Shown here: positions 1 through 5,945 of the stretch, piece after piece
How the letters are laid out: every line of letters begins with the position of its first letter
How positions within the stretch are numbered: position 1 is the stretch's first letter
NCBI GenBank assembly: GCA_003650185.1
Contig: QMOF01000019.1
Coordinates: forward strand, 1 to 16,422
DNA length: 16,422 nucleotides
Source: Chloroflexota bacterium
Lineage (GTDB): Bacteria > Chloroflexota > Dehalococcoidia > UBA2247 > RBG-13-53-26
Direction of reading: 5' to 3'
Translations under genes and position numbers: made by a program
Notes under the pieces: model-generated
What the model was told of the DNA's origin: nothing
The model's input: the letters and a program-made list of their open reading frames with translations, nothing else
Databases searched by the model: none

Positions 1-5
1 ACCAT
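1..5 (-). CDS. Start of an unknown leftward gene (only the first codon is in the window)
   Basis: An ATG reads leftward from position 5. It is preceded by a strong Shine-Dalgarno stretch, AAAGGAGG (plus-strand 11-18), with a 5-nt spacer, and by a consensus promoter at 90-119 on the same strand. Only five bases of coding sequence are inside the window, so the product cannot be named. The call rests on the initiation signals alone. The gene diverges from the AOR-family gene at 469. Confidence 0.5.
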
Positions 6-53
6 TGACCCCTCCTTTCCAAACGCGCACTCCACACATCCACCACGGTATCA

Positions 54-85
54 GCCATCGTGAGAAAAAAGAGGGCCACGATGGC
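54..85 (-). promoter_or_regulatory. Hairpin at the 5' end of the leftward transcript
   Basis: A perfect 9-bp inverted repeat (54-62 with 77-85) encloses a 14-nt loop that is U-rich in the leftward transcript. The -10 box of the leftward promoter ends at 90, so transcription should begin near 82-85 and the stem would form the extreme 5' end of the mRNA. Such 5'-terminal hairpins are known to protect transcripts from 5'-end-dependent decay; that role here is inference. A regulator-binding site is the alternative. Confidence 0.5.
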
Positions 86-89
86 GCCG

Positions 90-119
90 ATTATACAAGA
101 CCGCCATTTTCTATGTCAA
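90..119 (-). promoter_or_regulatory. Consensus sigma70-type promoter reading leftward
   Basis: On the minus strand, TTGACA (114-119) and TATAAT (90-95) are both perfect hexamers separated by 18 bp. It lies about 80 bp before the leftward ATG at position 5, with a good ribosome-binding site in between. Predicted start of transcription is about 82-85. Confidence 0.72.
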
Positions 120-418
120 CTAGCAGGTCCCACGCCCGCTACGTGTCGGACATCATCCCGTGTCAACATGCCCTGCACCCTTTGGTAGAGAGGACACTTT
201 ACCTCAGCCTTCGAGCGCACAGTGTCATGCTCGTCACTACGGTAAGTATATGGCAGACTACAATTCAGTCCAGGCTTCAGCACATGATACCATATCGGCT
301 CCGAGCGAACCCGGGTAAGCTGCGCGCCCCCAGTCAACCACCTGCTCCGCCGCGCTCAGCATCGAGGCCGCAACCCGACACAAAGACCCACCTGGGGTAT
401 GCAAGACCGGTCAGGAAG
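120..418. other. Intergenic stretch without a recognisable gene
   Basis: This stretch lies between the leftward promoter and the AOR-proximal promoter candidate. An open frame runs through it on the plus strand (5-463), but it has no ribosome-binding site, and the predicted product has an arginine/proline/histidine-rich composition with no domain I recognise. A TACAAT hexamer at 259-264 (plus) lacks a matching -35. I see no riboswitch I can name. Confidence 0.4.
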
Positions 419-445
419 TGTCATAATCACCTTCGAGACATCGAA
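419..445 (+). promoter_or_regulatory. Candidate extended -10 promoter with overlapping inverted repeat, upstream of the AOR gene
   Basis: TG at 419-420 followed by CATAAT at 422-427 makes an extended -10 motif (5 of 6 in the hexamer). Transcription would start near 434, giving a 35-nt leader before the GTG at 469. A perfect 5-bp inverted repeat (TTCGA, 4-nt gap, TCGAA; 432-445) sits on the predicted start point and could be an operator. No convincing -35 box is present. Confidence 0.35.
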
Positions 446-468
446 AACCCTGATTTGGAATAGCGCCA

Positions 469-2412
469 GTGACTTCAGGGTATGCGGGAAGAGTCCTGAG
501 GCTGGACTTGTCTTCGGGAAGCATAGCTCAAGTGCCCACCAGTGAGTACGCCGACCGTTTCCTGGGGGGTCGAGGTATTGCAGCCAAGGTCTACTGGGAC
601 GAGGTGGGGCCCCAGGTCGGCGCCTTCGACGCGGAGAATAGGATCATATTCGCCACTGGCCCTCTGGCCGGACTACCTGTGATTGGCGGGTCTCGCTGGC
701 AGGTCTGCGGCAAGTCACCGGCTCCAAGCCCTGAGCAGTTCTGCTACTGTAACCTGGGCGGCAGGTGGGGGGCCGATCTGAAATTCTGCGGCTACGATGC
801 CATCGTGGTCCAGGGGAAATCGGACAGGCCGACCTATCTTCTCATTGACGACGGCAGGCCCGAGTTGAGGGATGCCTCTGCCCTCTGGGGCAGAGGGGCT
901 ATCGCGACTCGAGAAACTCTCAAGGGAGAACAGGGCCGCTCGGCCACGGTGGTGGCCATCGGTCCCGCCGGAGAGAACATGGCGGTGATGGCCTCCCTGC
1001 TCGCAGACAACGACGCCAGTGGCTCCGGGGGCCTGGGAGCGGTGATGGGCTCCAAGAGACTGAAGGCCATCGTGGTCAAAGGTGGGCAGAGGGGAGTGAA
1101 GGTGGCCCAGCCGGACCGGCTGCGAGAGCTCACCAGCTACTACCGTGGCCTGAGAAGGATCAGCTTGAGAACGTCCTCCTACCGCTACTCCACGCAGCTG
1201 GTGCCCAGTGTCAGTCACAAGATGAGGAAGGCGTCTCCGTGCTACGGCTGCCTTGGCTGCTTCAGAAAGCTGTATCAGGCGGACGATGGTCGGACGGGGA
1301 AGTACATGTGTCATTCGGCCATGTTCTATCAGCCGAGAGCCGTACCGTACTACGGAGGTTGGAACGACGTCCCCTTCTATGCCACCAAGCTCGTCGATGA
1401 CTACGGCCTCGATTCCAAGGCAATGGACCTGACTATCGGCTGGCTTCAGAGGTGCCACGAAGCAGGCATCTTGAACGACGCCAATACTGGCATACCTGTG
1501 TCTCGAGCAGGCAGCCTGGAGTTCATCGAGACGCTGGTGAAGAAGATATCTTTTCGCGACGGCTTCGGGGATGCGCTGGCCGACGGACTGGCCCGGGCCG
1601 CTGAGTCTGTCGGGGCCGAGGCCAAGAAGCAACTCGGCAGCATCGGCTACCTCGGCAAACCGGAGTACAATGATATCTACGGGCCAAGGCTTTATATCAC
1701 CAATGCTATCTTCTACGCCATGGAGCCGAGGCTGTCCATGTCGCAGCTCCACGAGCAGGGCGCTCTCATACCCAAATGGGTGCAGTGGGCCACCGGGGCA
1801 GAAGGAGCCGTTGCCAGCTCTGAGGTGGTCCGCAACATTGCCAGCCGGTTCTGGGGAAGTGAGCTGGCTGCTGACTTCTCTACCTACGATGGCAAGGCCC
1901 TGGCAGCCAAGATGATCCAGGATCGGGAGACGGCGAAAGAGTGCCTCATTCTCTGCGACTACCTGTGGCCCATAGTTGATCTTGAATCATCAGAGGACCA
2001 CGTAGGAGACCCCACCCTGGAGAGCAGGATACTGTCCGCCGTCACGGGGCAAGAGGTGAGCGAAGCGGAGCTTTACGAAACAGGCGAGAGAGTCTTCAAC
2101 CTTCAGCGCGCTATTCTGGCCAGGGAAGGGCACCGAGGGAGAGCATCTGATGTCCTGCCAGAGTACTGCTTCGAGAGGCCCGTGGAGTACGACCATCTGA
2201 ACCCCGAGTGCCTGGTGCCCGGCAGCGGAGGGGAGGTCATATCCCGCAAAGGAGCTGTCCTCCATAGAGGAGAGTTCGAGAGAATGAAAGACGAGTACTA
2301 CCGGTTGAGGAAGTGGGACGTGGCTACTGGCCTCCAGACTCGGACGGCCCTTGAGAGCGTGGGACTGGCAGACCTGGCGGACGAGATGCAGCGAAACAGC
2401 CTTATCGCCTAA
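469..2412 (+). CDS. Aldehyde:ferredoxin oxidoreductase (AOR) family tungsten/molybdenum enzyme
   Basis: The 647-aa product matches the AOR family, cytoplasmic bis-pyranopterin W/Mo enzymes with one [4Fe-4S] cluster that typically oxidise aldehydes to acids with ferredoxin as acceptor. Seen: an N-terminal AOR domain (about 1-205) with GGRGIAAK near residue 33 and the GGRWGADLKFCGYDAIVV stretch; the GPAGENMAVMA segment; an AGIL/DDYGLD region; cluster cysteines C258, C261 and C264; and the distal cysteine pair C492/C496, one of which should be the fourth ligand. The canonical spacing is C-x2-C-x3-C; here it is C-x2-C-x2-C. Length slightly exceeds the about 605 aa of classical AORs. The GTG start has no clear Shine-Dalgarno sequence; an extended -10 at 419-427 suggests a short leader. 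No electron-transfer partner or MoaD-like gene is adjacent. The substrate cannot be told from sequence. Confidence 0.9.
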   Translation: MTSGYAGRVLRLDLSSGSIAQVPTSEYADRFLGGRGIAAKVYWDEVGPQVGAFDAENRIIFATGPLAGLPVIGGSRWQVCGKSPAPSPEQFCYCNLGGRWGADLKFCGYDAIVVQGKSDRPTYLLIDDGRPELRDASALWGRGAIATRETLKGEQGRSATVVAIGPAGENMAVMASLLADNDASGSGGLGAVMGSKRLKAIVVKGGQRGVKVAQPDRLRELTSYYRGLRRISLRTSSYRYSTQLVPSVSHKMRKASPCYGCLGCFRKLYQADDGRTGKYMCHSAMFYQPRAVPYYGGWNDVPFYATKLVDDYGLDSKAMDLTIGWLQRCHEAGILNDANTGIPVSRAGSLEFIETLVKKISFRDGFGDALADGLARAAESVGAEAKKQLGSIGYLGKPEYNDIYGPRLYITNAIFYAMEPRLSMSQLHEQGALIPKWVQWATGAEGAVASSEVVRNIASRFWGSELAADFSTYDGKALAAKMIQDRETAKECLILCDYLWPIVDLESSEDHVGDPTLESRILSAVTGQEVSEAELYETGERVFNLQRAILAREGHRGRASDVLPEYCFERPVEYDHLNPECLVPGSGGEVISRKGAVLHRGEFERMKDEYYRLRKWDVATGLQTRTALESVGLADLADEMQRNSLIA

Positions 2413-2645
2413 GTCTAAGGACTCCACCCTCGCCAGTCTACTGCCGGACCTGCATCAAGCCTCTACTTGTGTCTCCCAGGCGGAAAACGGGCACTCCGCT
2501 ACCGCATGCTGTACAGCCGCTGACTCGACTGCTGTTTACGAAACGTTTACTGGGAAAGTCGGCCCGTTTATGCCTTCTTTACTTCACCGATGGCAACCTT
2601 ATGTCCGGTCAGGAGGAAACACGAGACACCGGCAAGGAGGCTGCA

Positions 2646-2924
2646 ATGACCGAGTCGCTGACCAACATGACCGTGGATGGGTTGCCAGCAGTAGGCGTGC
2701 TGGCGAAGCTGGTCGGCAAGTGCCTGGCTCTGGCCGATGCTGTCACGGAGAAGTGGGTCACCGCCGAGGTCGTATACACGAACGTAAGCGCGTGCGGGGT
2801 GCCTTACCGCATCGTGTGCACCACTACAGAGGATGGACGCGGGTTCGCACTGAACCTGGCAGATGCCATAGAGGCGCTGGTGGACTCCATCCCGGGGATA
2901 CTGGCAGCGTTAGGTGTAAACTAG
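2646..2924 (+). CDS. Orphan 92-aa protein of unknown function
   Basis: I do not recognise the family. The ATG at 2646 is chosen over a longer in-frame opening from 2469 because AAGGAGG (2634-2640) stands 5 nt before it. The product is small, soluble-looking and mildly acidic, with a hydrophobic middle (VGVLAKLVGKCLALADAV), two cysteines in the centre (C50 in NVSACGVPY and C57 in YRIVCTTT), and a C-terminal amphipathic/hydrophobic helix ending in LAALGVN. The pattern helix, two strands, helix is consistent with a small alpha/beta fold. It lies 233 bp downstream of the AOR gene on the same strand, so it could be a late member of that transcript, but the gap is large. It lacks the terminal Gly-Gly of MoaD/ThiS proteins. 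Confidence 0.7.
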   Translation: MTESLTNMTVDGLPAVGVLAKLVGKCLALADAVTEKWVTAEVVYTNVSACGVPYRIVCTTTEDGRGFALNLADAIEALVDSIPGILAALGVN

Positions 2925-2929
2925 GCCAT

Positions 2930-2969
2930 CCGGTTGGGCCCCACAACGGGCGGTACAAAACGGTGTACC
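2930..2969. other. Two small hairpins between convergent genes
   Basis: Between the end of the 92-aa gene and the end of aroF there is a bulged stem around 2930-2950 (CCGG-TTG against CAACGG) and a perfect 6-bp inverted repeat GGTACA/TGTACC (2952-2957 with 2964-2969). Neither is followed by a T-run on either strand, so an intrinsic terminator is not demonstrated; a weak or factor-assisted end is possible. Confidence 0.25.
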
Positions 2970-3036
2970 AGCGGGACGCTTTCCCCAGAACCCGAAGGCA
3001 CACAAGCTGCACCGCCACCCCCATTCGACGAAGGCG

Positions 3037-4053
3037 CTAGATATACCTGCCCAGCGATCTGGCAATGGCTTTCAACTCCTTCATCAGTCTGCCAAAGTCC
3101 GAAGGAGTGAGCGACTGAAGGCCGTCCACCAGGGCCTCCTTGGGATTGGGGTGTACCTCGATCAGCAGCCCGTCTGCACCAGCCGCCAGGGCTGCCTTGG
3201 CCAGTGCCGGCACCAGAGAGTAGTGACCCGCGGCATGACTCGGGTCGACGATCACGGGCAGGTGGCTGAACCTCTTCACCACCGGTATGGAACACACATC
3301 GAGAGAGAAGCGAGCGCTGTCTTCAAATGTCCTGATTCCCCTCTCACACAGAATAACCCCGCCATTGCCCTCTGCCAGTAGGTAATCGGCCGCGGTTAGC
3401 CACTCTGTCACAGTAGCGGACAACCCTCGCTTCAAGACAACCGGGCACTTGCTCTTGCCAATTCTGGTCAGCAAGGCGAAGTTCTGCATATTGCGGGCAC
3501 CAACCTGAAGAATATCGGCATACTTGGCCACCATGCTAACATCGTGCGGATCGATTACCTCGGTGACCACAGGTATGTCGAACTTCTCCCGCACACTTGC
3601 CAGCATCTCAAGGCCGGTCCTCTCCAGTCCCTGGAAACTGAACGGCGAGGTTCTTGGCTTGTACGCGCCACCGCGAAGGATACTCGCCCCAGCCTGCTTG
3701 ATAGCTCTGGCCGCTGCTGCAAGCTGTTCCTCGCTCTCCACGGCACACGGTCCGGCCATGATTACGATGCGGTCCCCCCCGATCTCGATGCCATCGATAT
3801 TGACCACACTGTTTTCTGACTTGAACTCCCGGGATGCCAGCTTGTAGGGCTTCATTATCCGCGCGACGTTCTCCACTCCCGGGAGTATGGCGAACATGTC
3901 CGTCGGGAGCTGCCCGGTGTTGCTCCCAAGAAGTGCAACCACCGTTTTGTCGGTGCCAATGTTCAACTGCACCTCCAGCCCCACCGACCTCGCCCTTTCC
4001 ACAACGCCGTCTACTTCCTGTGTGGAGGCGCCCTTCCTCATTTCAACTATCAT
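3037..4053 (-). CDS. aroF: 3-deoxy-7-phosphoheptulonate (DAHP) synthase with N-terminal regulatory domain
   Basis: This enzyme condenses phosphoenolpyruvate with erythrose 4-phosphate, the first step of the shikimate pathway to aromatic amino acids. The 338-aa product has the layout of the type I-beta (Thermotoga-like) class: a ferredoxin-like/ACT-like domain at about 1-70, then a TIM-barrel DAHP synthase domain. Seen: AGPCAVES at 100-107 with metal-binding Cys103, RGGAYKPRTSPFSFQG at 127-142 (PEP/E4P site), VVLKRG, IVDPSHAAG with a metal-ligand His, and the IEVHPNP segment near the C terminus. In this class the N-terminal domain carries feedback inhibition by aromatic amino acids. The ATG at 4053 starts the canonical MIVEM N terminus; the upstream GGGGGT is a modest ribosome-binding site. 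The 265-bp leader contains a large nested fold (4119-4239). No other aro or trp gene is adjacent. Confidence 0.93.
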   Translation of the reverse strand: MIVEMRKGASTQEVDGVVERARSVGLEVQLNIGTDKTVVALLGSNTGQLPTDMFAILPGVENVARIMKPYKLASREFKSENSVVNIDGIEIGGDRIVIMAGPCAVESEEQLAAAARAIKQAGASILRGGAYKPRTSPFSFQGLERTGLEMLASVREKFDIPVVTEVIDPHDVSMVAKYADILQVGARNMQNFALLTRIGKSKCPVVLKRGLSATVTEWLTAADYLLAEGNGGVILCERGIRTFEDSARFSLDVCSIPVVKRFSHLPVIVDPSHAAGHYSLVPALAKAALAAGADGLLIEVHPNPKEALVDGLQSLTPSDFGRLMKELKAIARSLGRYI

Positions 4054-4118
4054 AACCTGTTAACCCCCGCTTGGGATGATAGCATACCTCATACGCAGTA
4101 GCCAGCCGTGGCCTCACT

Positions 4119-4239
4119 GGGTAGCGTCAAGACAGACGCAACCCGACCCGTCCAGCGGTCTTCCTATCCAAGAACGTCCTGGGCCACCAGGTATCGGAGG
4201 GAGTCAGACCGAGCAAGCTGGTACAGCCCGACGCTACCC
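4119..4239 (-). ncRNA. Candidate structured RNA in the aroF leader (nested rod-like fold)
   Basis: A perfect 10-bp inverted repeat (4119-4128 with 4230-4239) closes a 121-nt element. Read as minus-strand RNA the stem extends to 13 pairs with two G-U pairs (4119-4131 with 4227-4239). Nested inside in correct order are 4152-4156 with 4217-4221, 4157-4161 with 4206-4210 (stacked on the former apart from a 6-nt bulge), 4162-4164 with 4200-4202, 4167-4169 with 4196-4198, and an apical 5-bp hairpin with a 4-nt loop (4178-4191). All arms were matched by eye. It lies between the MarR gene and aroF, so it may be a cis-regulatory leader or a free-standing RNA; a small palindromic mobile repeat is the alternative. 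I could not match it to T-box, 4.5S, 6S or RNase P RNA. Confidence 0.45.
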
Positions 4240-4318
4240 GCAGGGCTGCCGAGTCAGGCCATCAGGCAAACGCCCGCATCATGATCGTGCCAAGTGCGGC
4301 TGCGGACAGCAGTTGATA

Positions 4319-4834
4319 TCACGAGATTCCTGCGAGCAACCCTTCGGCATCTATATTGGCCGGCAGTGGCTCTGCTTTCAGCCCCAGTTCACGCAATGCG
4401 CCGTCACGTACCTTCTTCATGAGTGTGTCCAGCTGTTTCACCTCTTCGGGCGATAGGCTGCTCTTTAGCAGTCTGTGGGCCTGGCCAAAGGCGGCCGGCA
4501 TCGCCTTGCTCAGCAGTTCCGCACCCTTCGGCTGCATCTTGATCTTTACTACCCGCTGGTCTTTCTTGCTGCGCATCTTTCTGACATAACCGGCCTTCTG
4601 CATCCGCGTGAGCAATGCCGACGCACTGTGCTTCTCCCGGAACATGAATGACGCGATCTCCCCCGGAGACAATGGCCTCTTGCTGCTGCTCAGAATCAGG
4701 AGAACATCAATTTGGGAAAGTGTGGCCTGGTGCTTGCCAAGCTCCACCTCCAGAGCCTTGTCCATCGCTTCCCACGCCTGCCTCATCCGCAGCCAAGCAC
4801 TGTAAACCGGATCGCCTACTTCCCAGTCATACAT
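4319..4834 (-). CDS. MarR-family transcriptional regulator
   Basis: A winged-helix repressor of the MarR family, normally a dimer binding a short palindrome near its own promoter. Seen: an N-terminal dimerisation helix (AWLRMRQAWEAMDKALEVEL), the HTH with PLSPGEIASFMFREKHSASALLTRM, the wing (RKMRSKKDQRVVKIKMQPKG), and C-terminal helices. The start is set at 4834 (171 aa): a GAGGAGGAGG tract lies 8 nt upstream of this ATG. A longer frame from 4864 (181 aa) would translate that tract as EEE and has no comparable ribosome-binding site. A 6-2-6 inverted repeat (4875-4888) in the leader and an extended -10 promoter (4978-4986) make autoregulation plausible. aroF lies 265 bp downstream and may be co-transcribed. 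The ligand is unknown. Confidence 0.88.
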   Translation of the reverse strand: MYDWEVGDPVYSAWLRMRQAWEAMDKALEVELGKHQATLSQIDVLLILSSSKRPLSPGEIASFMFREKHSASALLTRMQKAGYVRKMRSKKDQRVVKIKMQPKGAELLSKAMPAAFGQAHRLLKSSLSPEEVKQLDTLMKKVRDGALRELGLKAEPLPANIDAEGLLAGIS

Positions 4835-4874
4835 ACCCGCAACCTCCTCCTCTATTTGTGACATGCGCCATGAC

Positions 4875-4888
4875 CCGTCTCTAGACGG
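4875..4888. promoter_or_regulatory. Candidate MarR operator
   Basis: CCGTCT and AGACGG (4875-4880 and 4883-4888) form a perfect 6-bp inverted repeat around a 2-bp centre. It lies 41 bp upstream of the chosen MarR start and downstream of the predicted promoter, where a roadblock-type autorepressor could bind. MarR sites are typically short imperfect palindromes, so this is compatible but unproven. Confidence 0.35.
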
Positions 4889-4977
4889 TGTGAGTGAACC
4901 CCCGTCCGACCTCCTCCCAAGCCCCGTCGTCGGTGCCCCAATCTACCTGCCCTACGTGAAAGACCTCATCTGCCATC

Positions 4978-4986
4978 ATTATAGCA
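4978..4986 (-). promoter_or_regulatory. Extended -10 promoter of the MarR gene
   Basis: On the minus strand TGC-TATAAT gives a perfect extended -10 (TATAAT at 4978-4983). No good -35 hexamer is visible at 16-18 bp, which the TGn extension can compensate. Transcription would start near 4971, giving a leader of about 137 nt that includes the inverted repeat at 4875-4888. Confidence 0.6.
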
Positions 4987-5074
4987 CATGAAAACAAAAT
5001 ACCGCATTAGTGGGCACTGGGGATTCTGTCATCAACCCATCGTTGCTGACGACACACCAGCCCGACCGCCCCCG

Positions 5075-5839
5075 TCAGCCCCGAAACCAGCCCATGTACC
5101 AGTCGTAGATACCCTGTCCCCAAAGCAATGACACCATGGCCCCCACCGCCAGAAACGTGCCGAAGGGGAGGCCTTCCCCCCGCTTCTTCAACCCAAGAGC
5201 GAGGGCTGCGGCAGCCAGCAATCCTCCGCCCAGAATGGCCAGCATGACCGCCACCAGGGCCTGGGGGTATCCGTTCATCAGCCCGACCATAAGCGCCAGC
5301 CTGACATCTCCAAGCCCCATTCCGGGAGGATAAATCAGATGCGGTATCAGGATGATGGCGAAGGCCACGGCGCCGCCAATGAGCGAGTCCTTCAGGCCAA
5401 TTCCAGGCCAGAACAAGGAAAACACGAACGCGACTACGATCCCAGGATAGACCACCTTGTTGAGAATGAGGTAATGCTCCAGGTCTATGAAGAAGATCAC
5501 GATTAGAAAACAGGTATAGGTGAGCGACATGCCTAGCTCAGCACTGAGCCCGAACTTCCAGTAAAGCAATGCGAAGATCAGCCCGCTCATCGCCTCCACC
5601 ATCGGAGTCCTGAGCGGAATGGAAGCGCCGCAGTATCGGCAGCGCCCATGCAGCCAGAGATAGCTCAGAACGGGCACCAGGTCGAGGGCAGACAGGCGAC
5701 GCCCGCACGTGGGACAGTGGGACGGGGGTCTGAGTATGGACTCGTCCAGAGGTAATCGGTCAATGCACAGGTTCAGAAAGCTGCCCACAGATGCGCCCAA
5801 CAGGGCGAAGGCCAGCATCACCAGGGACGTATACAGCAT
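5075..5839 (-). CDS. pilD: Type IV prepilin peptidase (A24A family)
   Basis: A polytopic inner-membrane aspartic protease that cleaves, and usually N-methylates, type IV pilin-like precursors. The 254-aa product has the full layout: a first membrane helix (SLVMLAFALLGASVGSFLNL), the cytoplasmic zinc loop with C42/C45 (CPTCG) and C67/C70 (CRYCG), about six more hydrophobic segments, and the two catalytic aspartates D119 (FIDLEHYLI) and D178 (GLGDVRL). The second motif is normally GxGDxK; here Arg replaces the Lys. The conserved N-terminal loop suggests both peptidase and methylase activity. No pilin or pilus assembly gene is in the window, so substrates must be encoded elsewhere. The gene follows cimA on the same strand after 106 bp and could be read through from it. 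The upstream GGGGTG is a weak ribosome-binding site. Confidence 0.93.
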   Translation of the reverse strand: MLYTSLVMLAFALLGASVGSFLNLCIDRLPLDESILRPPSHCPTCGRRLSALDLVPVLSYLWLHGRCRYCGASIPLRTPMVEAMSGLIFALLYWKFGLSAELGMSLTYTCFLIVIFFIDLEHYLILNKVVYPGIVVAFVFSLFWPGIGLKDSLIGGAVAFAIILIPHLIYPPGMGLGDVRLALMVGLMNGYPQALVAVMLAILGGGLLAAAALALGLKKRGEGLPFGTFLAVGAMVSLLWGQGIYDWYMGWFRG

Positions 5840-5945
5840 TACACCCCAGCCAGCATACTGGACAACCGGCAGCCCAAGTCAGCACCACGGAGCCTGGCCA
5901 GGATGCACGAGATGGCCCGCTGGGAAGCAGGGGAAACAGGCCGCT

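Noticed and set aside
5..463. 152-codon plus-strand frame before the AOR gene
   Set aside because: Non-ATG start at the window edge that overlaps the leftward start codon, promoter and hairpin; Arg/Pro/His-rich composition and no domain.
715..1752. 345-codon open frame antisense to the AOR gene
   Set aside because: Complete overlap with a well-supported gene, no ribosome-binding site, no recognisable domain.
4119..4239. T-box, 4.5S/SRP or other known RNA class for the aroF leader fold
   Set aside because: No T-box antiterminator motif (TGGNACCGCG), no SRP GGAAG-type tetraloop core in a hairpin, and no RNase P core sequence on either strand.
4265..4300. Sigma54-type promoter before aroF (TTGGCACG on the minus strand)
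   Set aside because: The -24 part fits, but the GC of the -12 element is two bases out of register.
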